Positions 1 to 8,432 of a stretch of 23,846 nucleotides of DNA are shown in pieces. The stretch's first letter is position 1, and each line of letters begins with the position of its first letter. The stretch comes from a virus: the IMG/VR virus record IMGVR_UViG_3300031162_001261, positions 1-23,846 of that record. The stretch is one strand, 5' to 3'. Position numbers and translations under genes: made by a program. The notes beneath the pieces are model-generated. The model did not search any database and was not told the DNA's origin. It saw only the letters and a program-made list of their open reading frames with translations.

Positions 1-2286
1 ACACCATCTGATGATCAGGGAGCAGTTGCCGGCGCAGAGGTCAGTGTGACTGAGTCCGACGACAGGACAACTGATGTTGAGTACGGAACCAGTGCAAATA
101 ATCCTGAAAAGGGCGTGACTATACCTGACAGTTTTACTAAACCGTTTGAGGCACAGCCCAATATATTACGCGAGCTCGGGCATTACACTTATCAGATAGC
201 CATATATCTACAGAACAAGGAAGAATACTATCGACTAGTAGCATCAAAGCAAAAAGTGCCCACGGGGGATCTCATAATACAGAGCGGTGGTATCGCCGTC
301 GAGGAAAGGGCAGAAGAATTCAAAGACTATGATTACTTCATCGATGACTTAGAGATACAGTCATTGATGCCACAGGAAGTGGGAGGGGCCACGAATGCCA
401 CAAGCATGTCGTTTACGATTTCGGAACCCTATGGATTCACTTTCCTAGGAAACCTCAAGAAGGCCGCACTGCGTAAAATGGATGGCAAGGGCAGTGACTT
501 CCTCAAGCAACACTATCTAATGGTCGTTAGGTTCTTTGGCGAGGACGGCGAGGGCAATCCCACAACAACTTTTCCCGCGGCGGCGGGAGGATCTTCGACT
601 CCGGTAGCATTGGTAGAAAAATTTATTCCCTTTAGATTCTCTAAGATAACTTCCAAGGCAAGGACCGGAATAGTGGAGTATGTCTGCGAGGCACTAGCAA
701 CCAACCATAGCGAAGGCTTTGGGCAGAAGAGGGCCGCAATACCTTTCCAAGTTGAGATCAAGGGGCAGACACTGAACGACTTATTCAACGGCAAGGACGA
801 CAGCCAGGAGGTGGCAGAAGCCATTAAAGACACCAGCGGTAGGGAGAACAAGACTGCAAATGGGGAGATCGGGTCGGCATTGATGACACAGCCCAAGGCC
901 ATTAATACCACAAGCAAGACGGTAATCAGTTCGGGCCTGATAGAGGCATTAAACAAGAGGATGCAGAAACTTGCCAATGAAGGTAAGGTAGGCATCGCAG
1001 ATAGATATAAGGTCACTTTTGATACAGCATCCGGACTATCGTCTGCTAGAATTAAACCACCGGGTACTACTAAAAAATCTAAGACACCTATGGATAATCC
1101 CAAGCAAGGTGCACAGGTGTATCTAGCCAGCAGGGGCAAGGTAGACAAGGACACGTTCTTAATCAGTACCAATGCGGGCCAACAGATGCAACAGTTCATA
1201 GATCTGGTGACTAGAACTAGTACATACATCACGGACCAGCAGACATTTCATTTAGATCCCAATACGGGTTCTCCTACTCCCAATGAAAAGAGTAATGAGG
1301 TAATGGCTTGGTTCCGCATAGGCGCCAACACCAAACCTATTGAATGGGACGACGTTAGGAATGATTGGGCTTATGAGATAGAATATGTAGTGGTACCATC
1401 ACAGGTAAGTGATCTCAAGAGCGAATATTTCCCTAAATCAAAATTTTATGGAGTACATAAGAAATATAGTTATTGGTTCACAGGTACTAATACCGAGGTA
1501 TTAAGTTATGAAGTTGATTATAATGCCCTATTCTACATAGGCATGGGTGCCGAAGTGCCCAAACTTTCAACGAATAGTGCAGATAAGGATGATCAACATG
1601 CTAAGGTCGTAGAACCGCCCACTGCTAATTCTGGAACATTGGATTCCAAATCATCTGAACCCGCATCCAGGGGAGCCAGCGTGTTGTACTCGCCCACTGA
1701 CTATGCCCAATTACGTATGGAGATATATGGAGATCCGGCATTCATAGTACAGAACGATGTATTCTATAGATTAGGTACATACAACGATAGATTTTTACCT
1801 GACGGTACCATTAATATGGATGGCTTTGAAACATTGGTTGAAGTCAATTGGAATACCATTGAGGATTACGACGACACCACCGGTACTGCTGAAATCAAAC
1901 AGTTAGAAAAGAAAAATACCAAACAGAGAGACATAACGGGTACAGATGGCATCATATATGCACTAACATCAATCACCAATAAATTTAGTAAGGGAGAATT
2001 CACACAAGAAATCAACGGCATCATGCGTGAGTTCCAAGAGAGTGCTGTCAAGAACACATCAGCATCATCCAGCACGACAACTGTCACAGTGGGGAGAGAC
2101 GAAGCTCCCACCCAACGCTTACCGGGAGGGGTATTACCCGGTAGGGGCACTGCCGGCAACTTGCCTTTGATAGGTCCACAGGGTGGTGGGCTGGGTTCTA
2201 CTGTTCCCAAAAAGTTAACGGTCGAGGTATTGATACCGGGCGATCCCGGCTACGGAGTATATGATGAGGATCGCGGAGATTTCTAA
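1..2286 (+). CDS. Baseplate hub-like protein (gp27-type position), 5' partial
   Basis: Probable central tail hub protein, the platform on which the gp5 spike sits. The frame is open from base 1 with no stop. The first start-like codon, GTG at 46, is preceded by readable codons, so the true start probably lies upstream of the window. At about 313-456 there is a hub-like segment with YFIDDLEIQSL followed by TNATSMSFTISEPYGFTFL, a pattern I associate with the first tube-like domain of myovirus hub proteins. Later come EIYGDPAF (about 1720) and NKFSKGEFTQEINGIM (about 1978), which resemble the closing barrel of gp27/gpD-type hubs. The C-terminus (about 2100-2280) is rich in Pro and Gly and looks like a flexible tail. 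The gene lies 32 bases upstream of gp5, and hub-spike adjacency supports the role. Assignment rests on motif memory and context; a different tail structural protein is possible. Confidence 0.7.
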   Translation, partial: TPSDDQGAVAGAEVSVTESDDRTTDVEYGTSANNPEKGVTIPDSFTKPFEAQPNILRELGHYTYQIAIYLQNKEEYYRLVASKQKVPTGDLIIQSGGIAVEERAEEFKDYDYFIDDLEIQSLMPQEVGGATNATSMSFTISEPYGFTFLGNLKKAALRKMDGKGSDFLKQHYLMVVRFFGEDGEGNPTTTFPAAAGGSSTPVALVEKFIPFRFSKITSKARTGIVEYVCEALATNHSEGFGQKRAAIPFQVEIKGQTLNDLFNGKDDSQEVAEAIKDTSGRENKTANGEIGSALMTQPKAINTTSKTVISSGLIEALNKRMQKLANEGKVGIADRYKVTFDTASGLSSARIKPPGTTKKSKTPMDNPKQGAQVYLASRGKVDKDTFLISTNAGQQMQQFIDLVTRTSTYITDQQTFHLDPNTGSPTPNEKSNEVMAWFRIGANTKPIEWDDVRNDWAYEIEYVVVPSQVSDLKSEYFPKSKFYGVHKKYSYWFTGTNTEVLSYEVDYNALFYIGMGAEVPKLSTNSADKDDQHAKVVEPPTANSGTLDSKSSEPASRGASVLYSPTDYAQLRMEIYGDPAFIVQNDVFYRLGTYNDRFLPDGTINMDGFETLVEVNWNTIEDYDDTTGTAEIKQLEKKNTKQRDITGTDGIIYALTSITNKFSKGEFTQEINGIMREFQESAVKNTSASSSTTTVTVGRDEAPTQRLPGGVLPGRGTAGNLPLIGPQGGGLGSTVPKKLTVEVLIPGDPGYGVYDEDRGDF

Positions 2287-2302
2287 TAACACCGTATTAA
2301 CT

Positions 2303-2318
2303 AAGGATACATAAGAGC
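2303..2318 (+). promoter_or_regulatory. Ribosome binding region of the gp5 gene
   Basis: The 32-base gap before gp5 holds AAGGATAC at 2303-2310 and AAGAG at 2313-2317. Either purine run could pair with 16S rRNA. The same AAGGATAC occurs before the fibre gene at 22540-22547. No GATAAATA octamer is present here, so gp5 is probably read from an upstream promoter together with the hub gene. Confidence 0.5.
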
Positions 2319-4568
2319 ATGGCAGAGAACGTACAGAGAAATATAGGCAGAGGAAAAGCCTACAAATACGATAAAGAGGGAGTCCCCTCGGAGTTTGGGC
2401 CGTTTATAGGAACGGTCAAAAACAATATCGATCCCACTAGGAAGGGAAGGCTACAGGTCTATATAGAACAATTTGGTGGTGAAAACCCAGACGATGAGTC
2501 AAACTGGAGGACTGTAAACTACGCATCTCCCTTCTATGGCGACATAGGTAGGATGGATGAAAGCCAAAGGAACTCGGTTACGGGCACCGGAGAGTTCGTA
2601 GGAAATAAACACGCATACGGCATGTGGTTCACGCCACCGGACTTAGGTACAAGGGTGATCTGCGTATTCATCGGAGGTAGTCCGGATGAGGGATACTACA
2701 TAGCCTGCGTACCCAGTCCTGGGCTGGGACACATGTTACCTGCGGTGGGGGCATCAAATAAGTACGTGGCTCCCTCGGATCCAAACGCCAGGAAATATCT
2801 AAGCGGAGCGTCAAAGGTCCCCGTCACAGAAATCAATGATATGAATGTAGCAGTCATTGAGGATCCGAGATACTATGATCAACCAAAACCGGTACATGAG
2901 ATATTAGTGTCCGAATTATTCCGTCAAGGCTTGATATCCGACAACATACGCGGTCCTATATCAAGTTCCAGCCACAGGGAATCGCCCAGTAAGGTATTCG
3001 GTGTAAGCACTCCAGGACTTCCTATATACGAGGGAGGAATGAGTGAGAGCACCATTAAGACACAGTTAGAGACCGGTTCCGTTACACCGGCGCAAATCAA
3101 AGTCGTTGGTCGGAGGGGCGGACACTCTTTAGTATTGGACGACGGAGATATCGAAGGCAAGGACCAATTAATCAGAATTAGGACTGCCAAAGGACATCAG
3201 ATCACGATGAGTGATGATGGTGACTCGTTTTATATAATACATGCCAACGGACAGACTTGGCTGGAGTTGGGTAAGGAAGGCACCGTTGACGTGTTCTCAA
3301 CGAACTCCGTGAACGTTAGGACACAAGGTAGCATAAACCTACACGCTGACAAGGACGTCAACATATCAGCAGGCATGAAGATCAACATGTATGCCAAGCA
3401 GGAAACTAACTTAGAGTCCCTGGTGATTAATAATCGTGCAGACACTGAGCTAAATTTGTACAGCAAGACCAAGATTTCAGCAAGGAGTAATGGAACCATT
3501 GCACTGCAAGCGGACAAGACTGCCAGCGTGGACGGCGGAGATGCGTTACAACTCGAGGGAGGCTGTGTGAACCTCAATGGAGGCGGAGCACTACCTGCCA
3601 AGACAGTGCCGGCGATACGTAAGAACAAGTTACCTGACACCAAATTTAATGACAGCACGGGATGGCAGGTCGAGAGCAGTAAGTTGGAAACCATTACAAC
3701 CAGGGCACCCACACACGAGCCCTATCCTTATCATGGACTTGGCGTGGAAAATTCAGCTAACCTGGGAACAACTCCGGCATCGGCACCTCCTACCAAGACA
3801 CAGACCAAATTGGATGAGGCACAGTCTCTGACTCCGGATGGATTGACAGTGGATCAATTCACGGCACAGAAACGTGTGGACAAGGGAGTGGCCAATTTAA
3901 ATGCTGATCAAACCACTGGTATGATGGCGCAGTTGGGCAAGGAGACAGCACAGAATTATAACGAGTTCTCGGTTGACAAGGGCATAGGTAAGTTTGGCGT
4001 TAGTCCTGAACAATTGGAAGAAACGGGTTACCTCAAACCAGGAACTGTCAGCAACTTCCTGCAGAACCCAAACAACACATCAACGGATCTGTTGGGGAAC
4101 ACAAGGACAGATTTTGAAAAGGTATTGTCAAATACTAATGTATGGACCAACAAGGGCGGTGCCACGAATCTGACAGAGTTCTTAAGTTCAGACGGCATAC
4201 AGGACTCTGTGATACAGGATGTCTTTAAGACGGATCTCAGCAAGTTGAAGGCCAATGGTGTGATACGCGGAACTGAAAATCCAGCGGATGTCGCAGGCAT
4301 ATTGAATGCCAGTGCCAAGCACGGCAGTGCCAATGTGATAGCATGGACCAACAACAGCGATAGTCTCGATAACTTAGCGGCAAATAGCATCAAGCAGACA
4401 GTGAGGAACGGCCAGTATGCCACCAAGTTCGTTGACACTAAAATTACACCGGATCTAAGTGGATTCAGCAGTCCGGGAGGATATGCAAATACCACACAGA
4501 CCGAGGGTGTTGATGCCGGGGTATCAACATTCAGCAGTAGTGGCAAGGTTCCCTACCCAAAATATTAA
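2319..4568 (+). CDS. gp5: Baseplate spike protein gp5-like (OB fold plus beta-helix)
   Basis: Trimeric central spike of the contractile tail, which punctures the cell envelope. Residues about 27-132 form a gp5-type OB fold: FIGTVKNNIDPTRKGRLQVY, then a loop, then TPPDLGTRVICVFIGGSPDE. Residues about 262-425 are short alternating beta strands (IRIRTAKGHQITMSDDGD, INLHADKDVNISAG) typical of the intertwined beta-helix needle. T4 gp5 (575 residues) has its lysozyme domain between these two parts; here that place is filled by about 130 residues without lysozyme motifs. Instead, residues about 535-707 resemble the phage lysozyme/transglycosylase fold (GIGKFGVSPEQLEETGYL, later NVWTNKGGATNLTEFL and ADVAGILNASAKHG), but the catalytic Glu is not clear. 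ATG at 2319 is chosen for the purine-rich leader. The OB and needle calls are firm; the C-terminal call is tentative. Confidence 0.85.
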   Translation: MAENVQRNIGRGKAYKYDKEGVPSEFGPFIGTVKNNIDPTRKGRLQVYIEQFGGENPDDESNWRTVNYASPFYGDIGRMDESQRNSVTGTGEFVGNKHAYGMWFTPPDLGTRVICVFIGGSPDEGYYIACVPSPGLGHMLPAVGASNKYVAPSDPNARKYLSGASKVPVTEINDMNVAVIEDPRYYDQPKPVHEILVSELFRQGLISDNIRGPISSSSHRESPSKVFGVSTPGLPIYEGGMSESTIKTQLETGSVTPAQIKVVGRRGGHSLVLDDGDIEGKDQLIRIRTAKGHQITMSDDGDSFYIIHANGQTWLELGKEGTVDVFSTNSVNVRTQGSINLHADKDVNISAGMKINMYAKQETNLESLVINNRADTELNLYSKTKISARSNGTIALQADKTASVDGGDALQLEGGCVNLNGGGALPAKTVPAIRKNKLPDTKFNDSTGWQVESSKLETITTRAPTHEPYPYHGLGVENSANLGTTPASAPPTKTQTKLDEAQSLTPDGLTVDQFTAQKRVDKGVANLNADQTTGMMAQLGKETAQNYNEFSVDKGIGKFGVSPEQLEETGYLKPGTVSNFLQNPNNTSTDLLGNTRTDFEKVLSNTNVWTNKGGATNLTEFLSSDGIQDSVIQDVFKTDLSKLKANGVIRGTENPADVAGILNASAKHGSANVIAWTNNSDSLDNLAANSIKQTVRNGQYATKFVDTKITPDLSGFSSPGGYANTTQTEGVDAGVSTFSSSGKVPYPKY
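3921..4440 (+). other. Lysozyme-like C-terminal domain of the spike, possibly inactive
   Basis: Residues about 535-707 of the gp5-like protein. MMAQLGKETAQNYNEF leads into GIGKFGVSPEQLEETGYL, which matches in shape the E-S/T-G ... GKYQ motif block of phage lysozyme-like transglycosylases. It is followed by a W-T-N-K-G-G segment and an A-G-I-L-N-A helix, in the order seen in that family. Glu542 or Glu549 could be catalytic, but neither sits exactly where the family Glu would align, and GKYQ reads GKFG. It may be a degenerate, binding-only domain. Confidence 0.45.
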
Positions 4569-4570
4569 TA

Positions 4571-4578
4571 GATAAATA
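4571..4578 (+). promoter_or_regulatory. T4-type late promoter octamer before gp25
   Basis: GATAAATA, one base away from the T4 late consensus TATAAATA recognised by the phage sigma factor gp55. It ends five bases before the gp25 ATG. With T4 spacing (octamer at -13 to -6), transcription would start at the A of that ATG, giving a leaderless message. No Shine-Dalgarno sequence is visible between the gp5 stop and gp25. Confidence 0.6.
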
Positions 4579-4583
4579 TTAAC

Positions 4584-4958
4584 ATGGCTACTTACATTGG
4601 ATTCAGCACAATAGGAAGAAAAAGAAAGTTCACGTTAACTGACAACGATCTCGTCATACGTGATGTTCTCAACAGCCTGTTGATCAGAAAGGGAGAAAAA
4701 CTAGGTCGTCCGGACTACGGTACTGATCTATGGGGTTTGATATTTGAACCATTAAATGATCAAATGGTTAAGGAACTGCAGGAAGAACTTAGGCAAACCA
4801 TCGAACAAGATCCTCGAGTGAGATTTGAAGACGCACAGGCCTATACACAACCAAACGGTATATTGGTAGAGTTATTCATAACAGTATTACCTACATCTGA
4901 ACAACAACGACTCAGTTTGTTTTTCGACCAAGACCAACAGACACTTTCACTACTATAA
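4584..4958 (+). CDS. gp25: Baseplate wedge protein gp25
   Basis: Small wedge protein that links the baseplate to the tail sheath and, with gp6, forms the conserved inner wedge of contractile tails. The 124 residues are close to T4 gp25 (132). Family features are clear: N-terminal GFSTIGRKRKFTLTDNDL, a VIRDVLNSLL helix, RKGEKLGRPDYGTDLWGL, then IFEPLND (the EP of the conserved EPR motif, with Leu in place of Arg), a helix, and a beta C-terminus VELFITVLPTS. The ATG at 4584 is required because the conserved N-terminus begins there. It lies 15 bases after the gp5 stop and 69 bases before gp6. It has no recognisable ribosome binding site, so translation may depend on coupling or on a leaderless message from the octamer at 4571. 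Confidence 0.95.
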   Translation: MATYIGFSTIGRKRKFTLTDNDLVIRDVLNSLLIRKGEKLGRPDYGTDLWGLIFEPLNDQMVKELQEELRQTIEQDPRVRFEDAQAYTQPNGILVELFITVLPTSEQQRLSLFFDQDQQTLSLL

Positions 4959-4999
4959 TATCTACATATTAATTTAAAAAGTACGCAGTTATCTAATGT

Positions 5000-5007
5000 G
5001 ATAAATA
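5000..5007 (+). promoter_or_regulatory. T4-type late promoter octamer before gp6
   Basis: GATAAATA followed by CT, matching the extended T4 late form (TATAAATACT) except at the first base. It ends 20 bases before the gp6 ATG, leaving room for a leader of about 15 bases that contains AGAGAG (5017-5022) as ribosome binding site. The surrounding 69-base gap (4959-5027) is AT-rich and has a 6-base inverted repeat, GTTATC at 4988-4993 and GATAAC at 5011-5016, framing the octamer. Confidence 0.7.
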
Positions 5008-5027
5008 CTGGATAACAGAGAGATATT

Positions 5028-8000
5028 ATGGCCAAGACTACTAGACAGACAGCAATATTTGGTGCGGAAGATTGGAGAAGACTATACCAAACATTCCGTG
5101 AGGCAGACCTTCAGAGCTATGACTACGAAACACTTCGCAAGTCAATGATTGACTATCTCAGATTATACTATCCTGAGACATTCAACGACTATGTGGAGTC
5201 GTCAGAATTCGTAGCATTACTGGACCTCATGGCATTTATGGGACAGGGCCTATCCTTCCGTAATGACTTAAACACCAGAGAGAACTTCCTTAGCACTGCC
5301 GAACGTAGAGATTCGGTAGTCAAGTTGGCAGAACTAGTGGGTTATACTCCTAAGCGTAATACAAATGCCGAGGGGTATATCAAAGTAACTAGTGTCACAA
5401 CTACCGAGAGCGTGGTAGACTACAATGGCTTTAATCTCTCAGGGCTACAAGTCAATTGGAACGACGCCACTAACGTTGATTGGTACGAACAGTTCACGAG
5501 CATAATGAATGCCGCATTCGTTTCAAGCCAGCGTGTGGGCAGACCAGGAAACAAACAAGAAATATTGGGAGTCACAACGGACGAATATGAATTTAATGTG
5601 ACCGCAGGTTACCTACCTGTGATACCTTTCCAGTCCACTGTAGACGGTAACAGTATGACATTCGAAGTGGTGTCAGCCACATCAGCAAATAAGACATACA
5701 TCTATGAACCCGCACCTCAGACCAATGGTCAGATGAATGTGCTGTACCGCAATGACAAGTTAGGTTATGGTAGTAGCAACACGGGATTCTTCTTTTACTT
5801 TAAACAGGGTAGCCTAATCAATCAGGACTTCACTGTACAGGAGAGGATATCCAATAGGGTAGTTGACATTGATTTAGACGGTGTCAATAATAATGACATT
5901 TGGTTATTTGAGGTGAAAGATGAAGGCAGAAGTCTAACAGAATGGAGTAAGGTAGATAACATATACGCAGTGGGAGCAACACCTAGTGTGAACAATCAAT
6001 TAAGGAGTGTGTTCTCTGTGAAATCTAGAGGCAACGACCAAATCAGCCTGGTGTTCGGTGACGGAGTGTTTGCCAAACAACCTATAGGAACATTTAGAAC
6101 TTTCATACGATCATCAAATGGTTTAGAATATGTCATTAATCCAGATGAATTACAGGACGTACAGATATCTCTACCATATATCAGCCGTAACGGTCGTAAC
6201 GAAACTCTAACATTTACGTTAAGCCTACAAACAACCATAACGAATTCTAAATTCAGAGAGAACTTGTCTGAAATCAAGACAAGGGCGCCGTCGACATTCT
6301 ACACACAGAACAGGATGGTCAATGGTGAGGACTACAACAATTTTCCTTACACACAGTTTACCTCAATATTGAAGTCAAAAGCAGTGGGCAGATCGAGCAT
6401 TGGTCTCTCTAGATACCTCGACTTATTAGATCCCACAGGAAAATATTCCAGCACCAACACCTTCTGTTCGGACGGTATGTTATACAGGAACTATGAAGAT
6501 CCAAATTTTACGTTCACTTTTGTTGACACCAATGATATTTCCAATGTGCTGGTGAATCAACTGGAGCCTGTACTGGCATCCAGGGCATTCGTGCATTTTT
6601 ATCATGACAAGTTCGTGAGACCATCATTGACCAATATTGACATACTATGGCAACAGTCGACTAGTTCTACTAACCAATCCACCGGATACTTCAAGAACAG
6701 CATTAGCAACACGGTGCCTGTGGGAACCACAGCATCAAATAACGCAAAATACATAGCCCAGGGCAGTTTAGTTAAGTTTGAACCTCCCACAGGTTATTTC
6801 TTTGATACCAATAATAGATTAAAGGCAGGTACTCCAAGTTTACCTAATGAAAAATTAGTCATATGGTCGACGGTATCGGCATTGACACTGGACGGCACCA
6901 ACTTTGGTAACGGTAATCTAAGCGATGGCACGGGACCCGTAACACTGAACCAGTTCGTTCCGACAGGTGCGATACCCACACAGGTCATAGCCAAGTTGGT
7001 GACAGACCTGCCTACGAGCATCGAGGCTTTAATGATTGCACAGGCGGAACTCTATAGAGATTTTGGTATTGGTTATGACAACACGACAGCAACATGGTAT
7101 GTCATTACCGCGGATAATCTCAATAAGAATGCCGCATGGTCGACATCATATGCCAAGAACACTGACAGATTACAGCGTGACGCTAGTTGGTTGGTACAGT
7201 TCACGACCGATGGCGGGACATACACTGTGAAATATAGAAATCTAAATTATTATTTTGCCAGCGTACAGGAAAATAGATTTATTTACGACAGCAGTGACAA
7301 GATATTTGATCCCAGGACCGGTAAGACTGTGAATGATTACGTCAATGTGTTGAAAATGAACAGCAAGCCTGACTCAAATGCCGCCCTCACAACAGATCTT
7401 AGGTTAGACATCATTGGACAGGAAGTGGAGACAGATGGTTTTATTGACAACTTTAAGGTAATGGTCAGTTATGCTGACAGCGACGGCGACGGTGTTGCTG
7501 ATGACCCGGATATATTCAAGAATGTGGTGGATCCAACAGTCAACCCGTCAACCAAGGTCGTGTTCCTAGAAAAGACCACTGACTTTGACAACCTGGAAAG
7601 ATACCTGCCCGTGACATCAAATCAGATCAATACGTTGTATGCTAATCTTGCGGCCATGGAACTGGCAAAGACTCAATATCTAAACGGACAGGTGTTTTAT
7701 GGCACCACCAGTAAGAAATTTTACAAGTTGACAGTTGTTGGTACCACCTACACATTGTCCGAGTCCCGTGATTATATCTATAGGACAGGAAGGCAGGACA
7801 TATATTTCCAATATAAGCACAATTCAAGTAACAACAAGAGGGTTGATCCCGGAATCACTAACATCATTGATGTCTTCTTGATAACCAGTCCTTACTATAC
7901 TGCATATCAGAATTGGATCAAGGATGATACAAACACGGTGACTAAACCAGCAGTACCGACAATTGACGAACTAGGAGTCGCTTACAGCACACTGAACCAG

Positions 8001-8432
8001 TACAAGATGATCAGTGACAACATGATATTAAATGCTGTGAGCTTCAAGCCACTGTTTGGTAGCAAAGCCGCAAAGGAATTACAGGGAAAGATTAAGGTCA
8101 TTAGATATTCAGACACCGTGACATCAACCAGTGAGATTAAATCGCGTGTGGTCGAGGCACTGAATGAATATTTTACCATTTCCAATTGGGACTTCGGAGA
8201 CATATTCTACTTCTCTGAATTAAGTGCATACCTACACGAACAGTTAGGTGACATAGTCTCATCGGTAGTGTTGGTACCTAATGATCCAGAGAAGAGTTTC
8301 GGCGATCTTTATGAGATCAGGTCGGCACCAAATGAGATATTCGTTAATGCGGCAACGGTCAATGACATTGATGTCGTGACTGCGTTGACACCTAGCGTAT
8401 TAAGAACAGCAACCAACAGCGGAATCATTTAA
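5028..8432 (+). CDS. gp6: Baseplate wedge protein gp6, enlarged
   Basis: Core wedge protein of the T4 baseplate that dimerises to make the inner ring and binds gp25 and gp7. The N-terminus has the family's helical start (DYETLRKSMIDYLRLYYPE, SSEFVALLDLMAFMGQGL, RNDLNTRENFLSTAERRDS, LAELVGYTPKR). The Baseplate_J-like core shows FGDGVFAKQPIGTFRTFIR and RAPSTFYTQNRMVNGEDYNN (about residues 340-435). The C-terminus has YFTISNWDFGDIFYFSEL and SAPNEIFVNAA. At 1134 residues it is far longer than T4 gp6 (660). The extra length lies mainly in the middle and includes a possible calcium loop, DSDGDGVADDPD (about residues 817-828). AGAGAG five bases before the ATG supports this start. The stop overlaps the next start by one base (TAATG), which suggests translational coupling. 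Confidence 0.93.
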   Translation: MAKTTRQTAIFGAEDWRRLYQTFREADLQSYDYETLRKSMIDYLRLYYPETFNDYVESSEFVALLDLMAFMGQGLSFRNDLNTRENFLSTAERRDSVVKLAELVGYTPKRNTNAEGYIKVTSVTTTESVVDYNGFNLSGLQVNWNDATNVDWYEQFTSIMNAAFVSSQRVGRPGNKQEILGVTTDEYEFNVTAGYLPVIPFQSTVDGNSMTFEVVSATSANKTYIYEPAPQTNGQMNVLYRNDKLGYGSSNTGFFFYFKQGSLINQDFTVQERISNRVVDIDLDGVNNNDIWLFEVKDEGRSLTEWSKVDNIYAVGATPSVNNQLRSVFSVKSRGNDQISLVFGDGVFAKQPIGTFRTFIRSSNGLEYVINPDELQDVQISLPYISRNGRNETLTFTLSLQTTITNSKFRENLSEIKTRAPSTFYTQNRMVNGEDYNNFPYTQFTSILKSKAVGRSSIGLSRYLDLLDPTGKYSSTNTFCSDGMLYRNYEDPNFTFTFVDTNDISNVLVNQLEPVLASRAFVHFYHDKFVRPSLTNIDILWQQSTSSTNQSTGYFKNSISNTVPVGTTASNNAKYIAQGSLVKFEPPTGYFFDTNNRLKAGTPSLPNEKLVIWSTVSALTLDGTNFGNGNLSDGTGPVTLNQFVPTGAIPTQVIAKLVTDLPTSIEALMIAQAELYRDFGIGYDNTTATWYVITADNLNKNAAWSTSYAKNTDRLQRDASWLVQFTTDGGTYTVKYRNLNYYFASVQENRFIYDSSDKIFDPRTGKTVNDYVNVLKMNSKPDSNAALTTDLRLDIIGQEVETDGFIDNFKVMVSYADSDGDGVADDPDIFKNVVDPTVNPSTKVVFLEKTTDFDNLERYLPVTSNQINTLYANLAAMELAKTQYLNGQVFYGTTSKKFYKLTVVGTTYTLSESRDYIYRTGRQDIYFQYKHNSSNNKRVDPGITNIIDVFLITSPYYTAYQNWIKDDTNTVTKPAVPTIDELGVAYSTLNQYKMISDNMILNAVSFKPLFGSKAAKELQGKIKVIRYSDTVTSTSEIKSRVVEALNEYFTISNWDFGDIFYFSELSAYLHEQLGDIVSSVVLVPNDPEKSFGDLYEIRSAPNEIFVNAATVNDIDVVTALTPSVLRTATNSGII
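7476..7511 (+). other. Asp-rich DxDGDG loop in gp6
   Basis: Codes for DSDGDGVADDPD inside a beta-rich stretch of gp6. The spacing of Asp and Gly is that of EF-hand-like or thrombospondin type 3-like calcium loops. Calcium binding is inferred, not shown. Confidence 0.45.

Noticed and set aside
46-48. GTG as the start of the first gene
   Set aside because: The frame is open back to base 1 and reads as plausible protein, so the gene more likely begins upstream of the window.
3006-3712. Long minus-strand frames here and throughout (for example 513-1232, 4028-4546, 23006-23608)
   Set aside because: All lie opposite well-supported genes, show no family motif or ribosome binding site, and look like shadows of the + strand codon bias.
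3577-3831. Short + strand frames nested in other genes (also 7036-7230, 13935-14216, 21941-22171)
   Set aside because: They overlap conserved coding sequence in another frame, and their translations look unlike real proteins.
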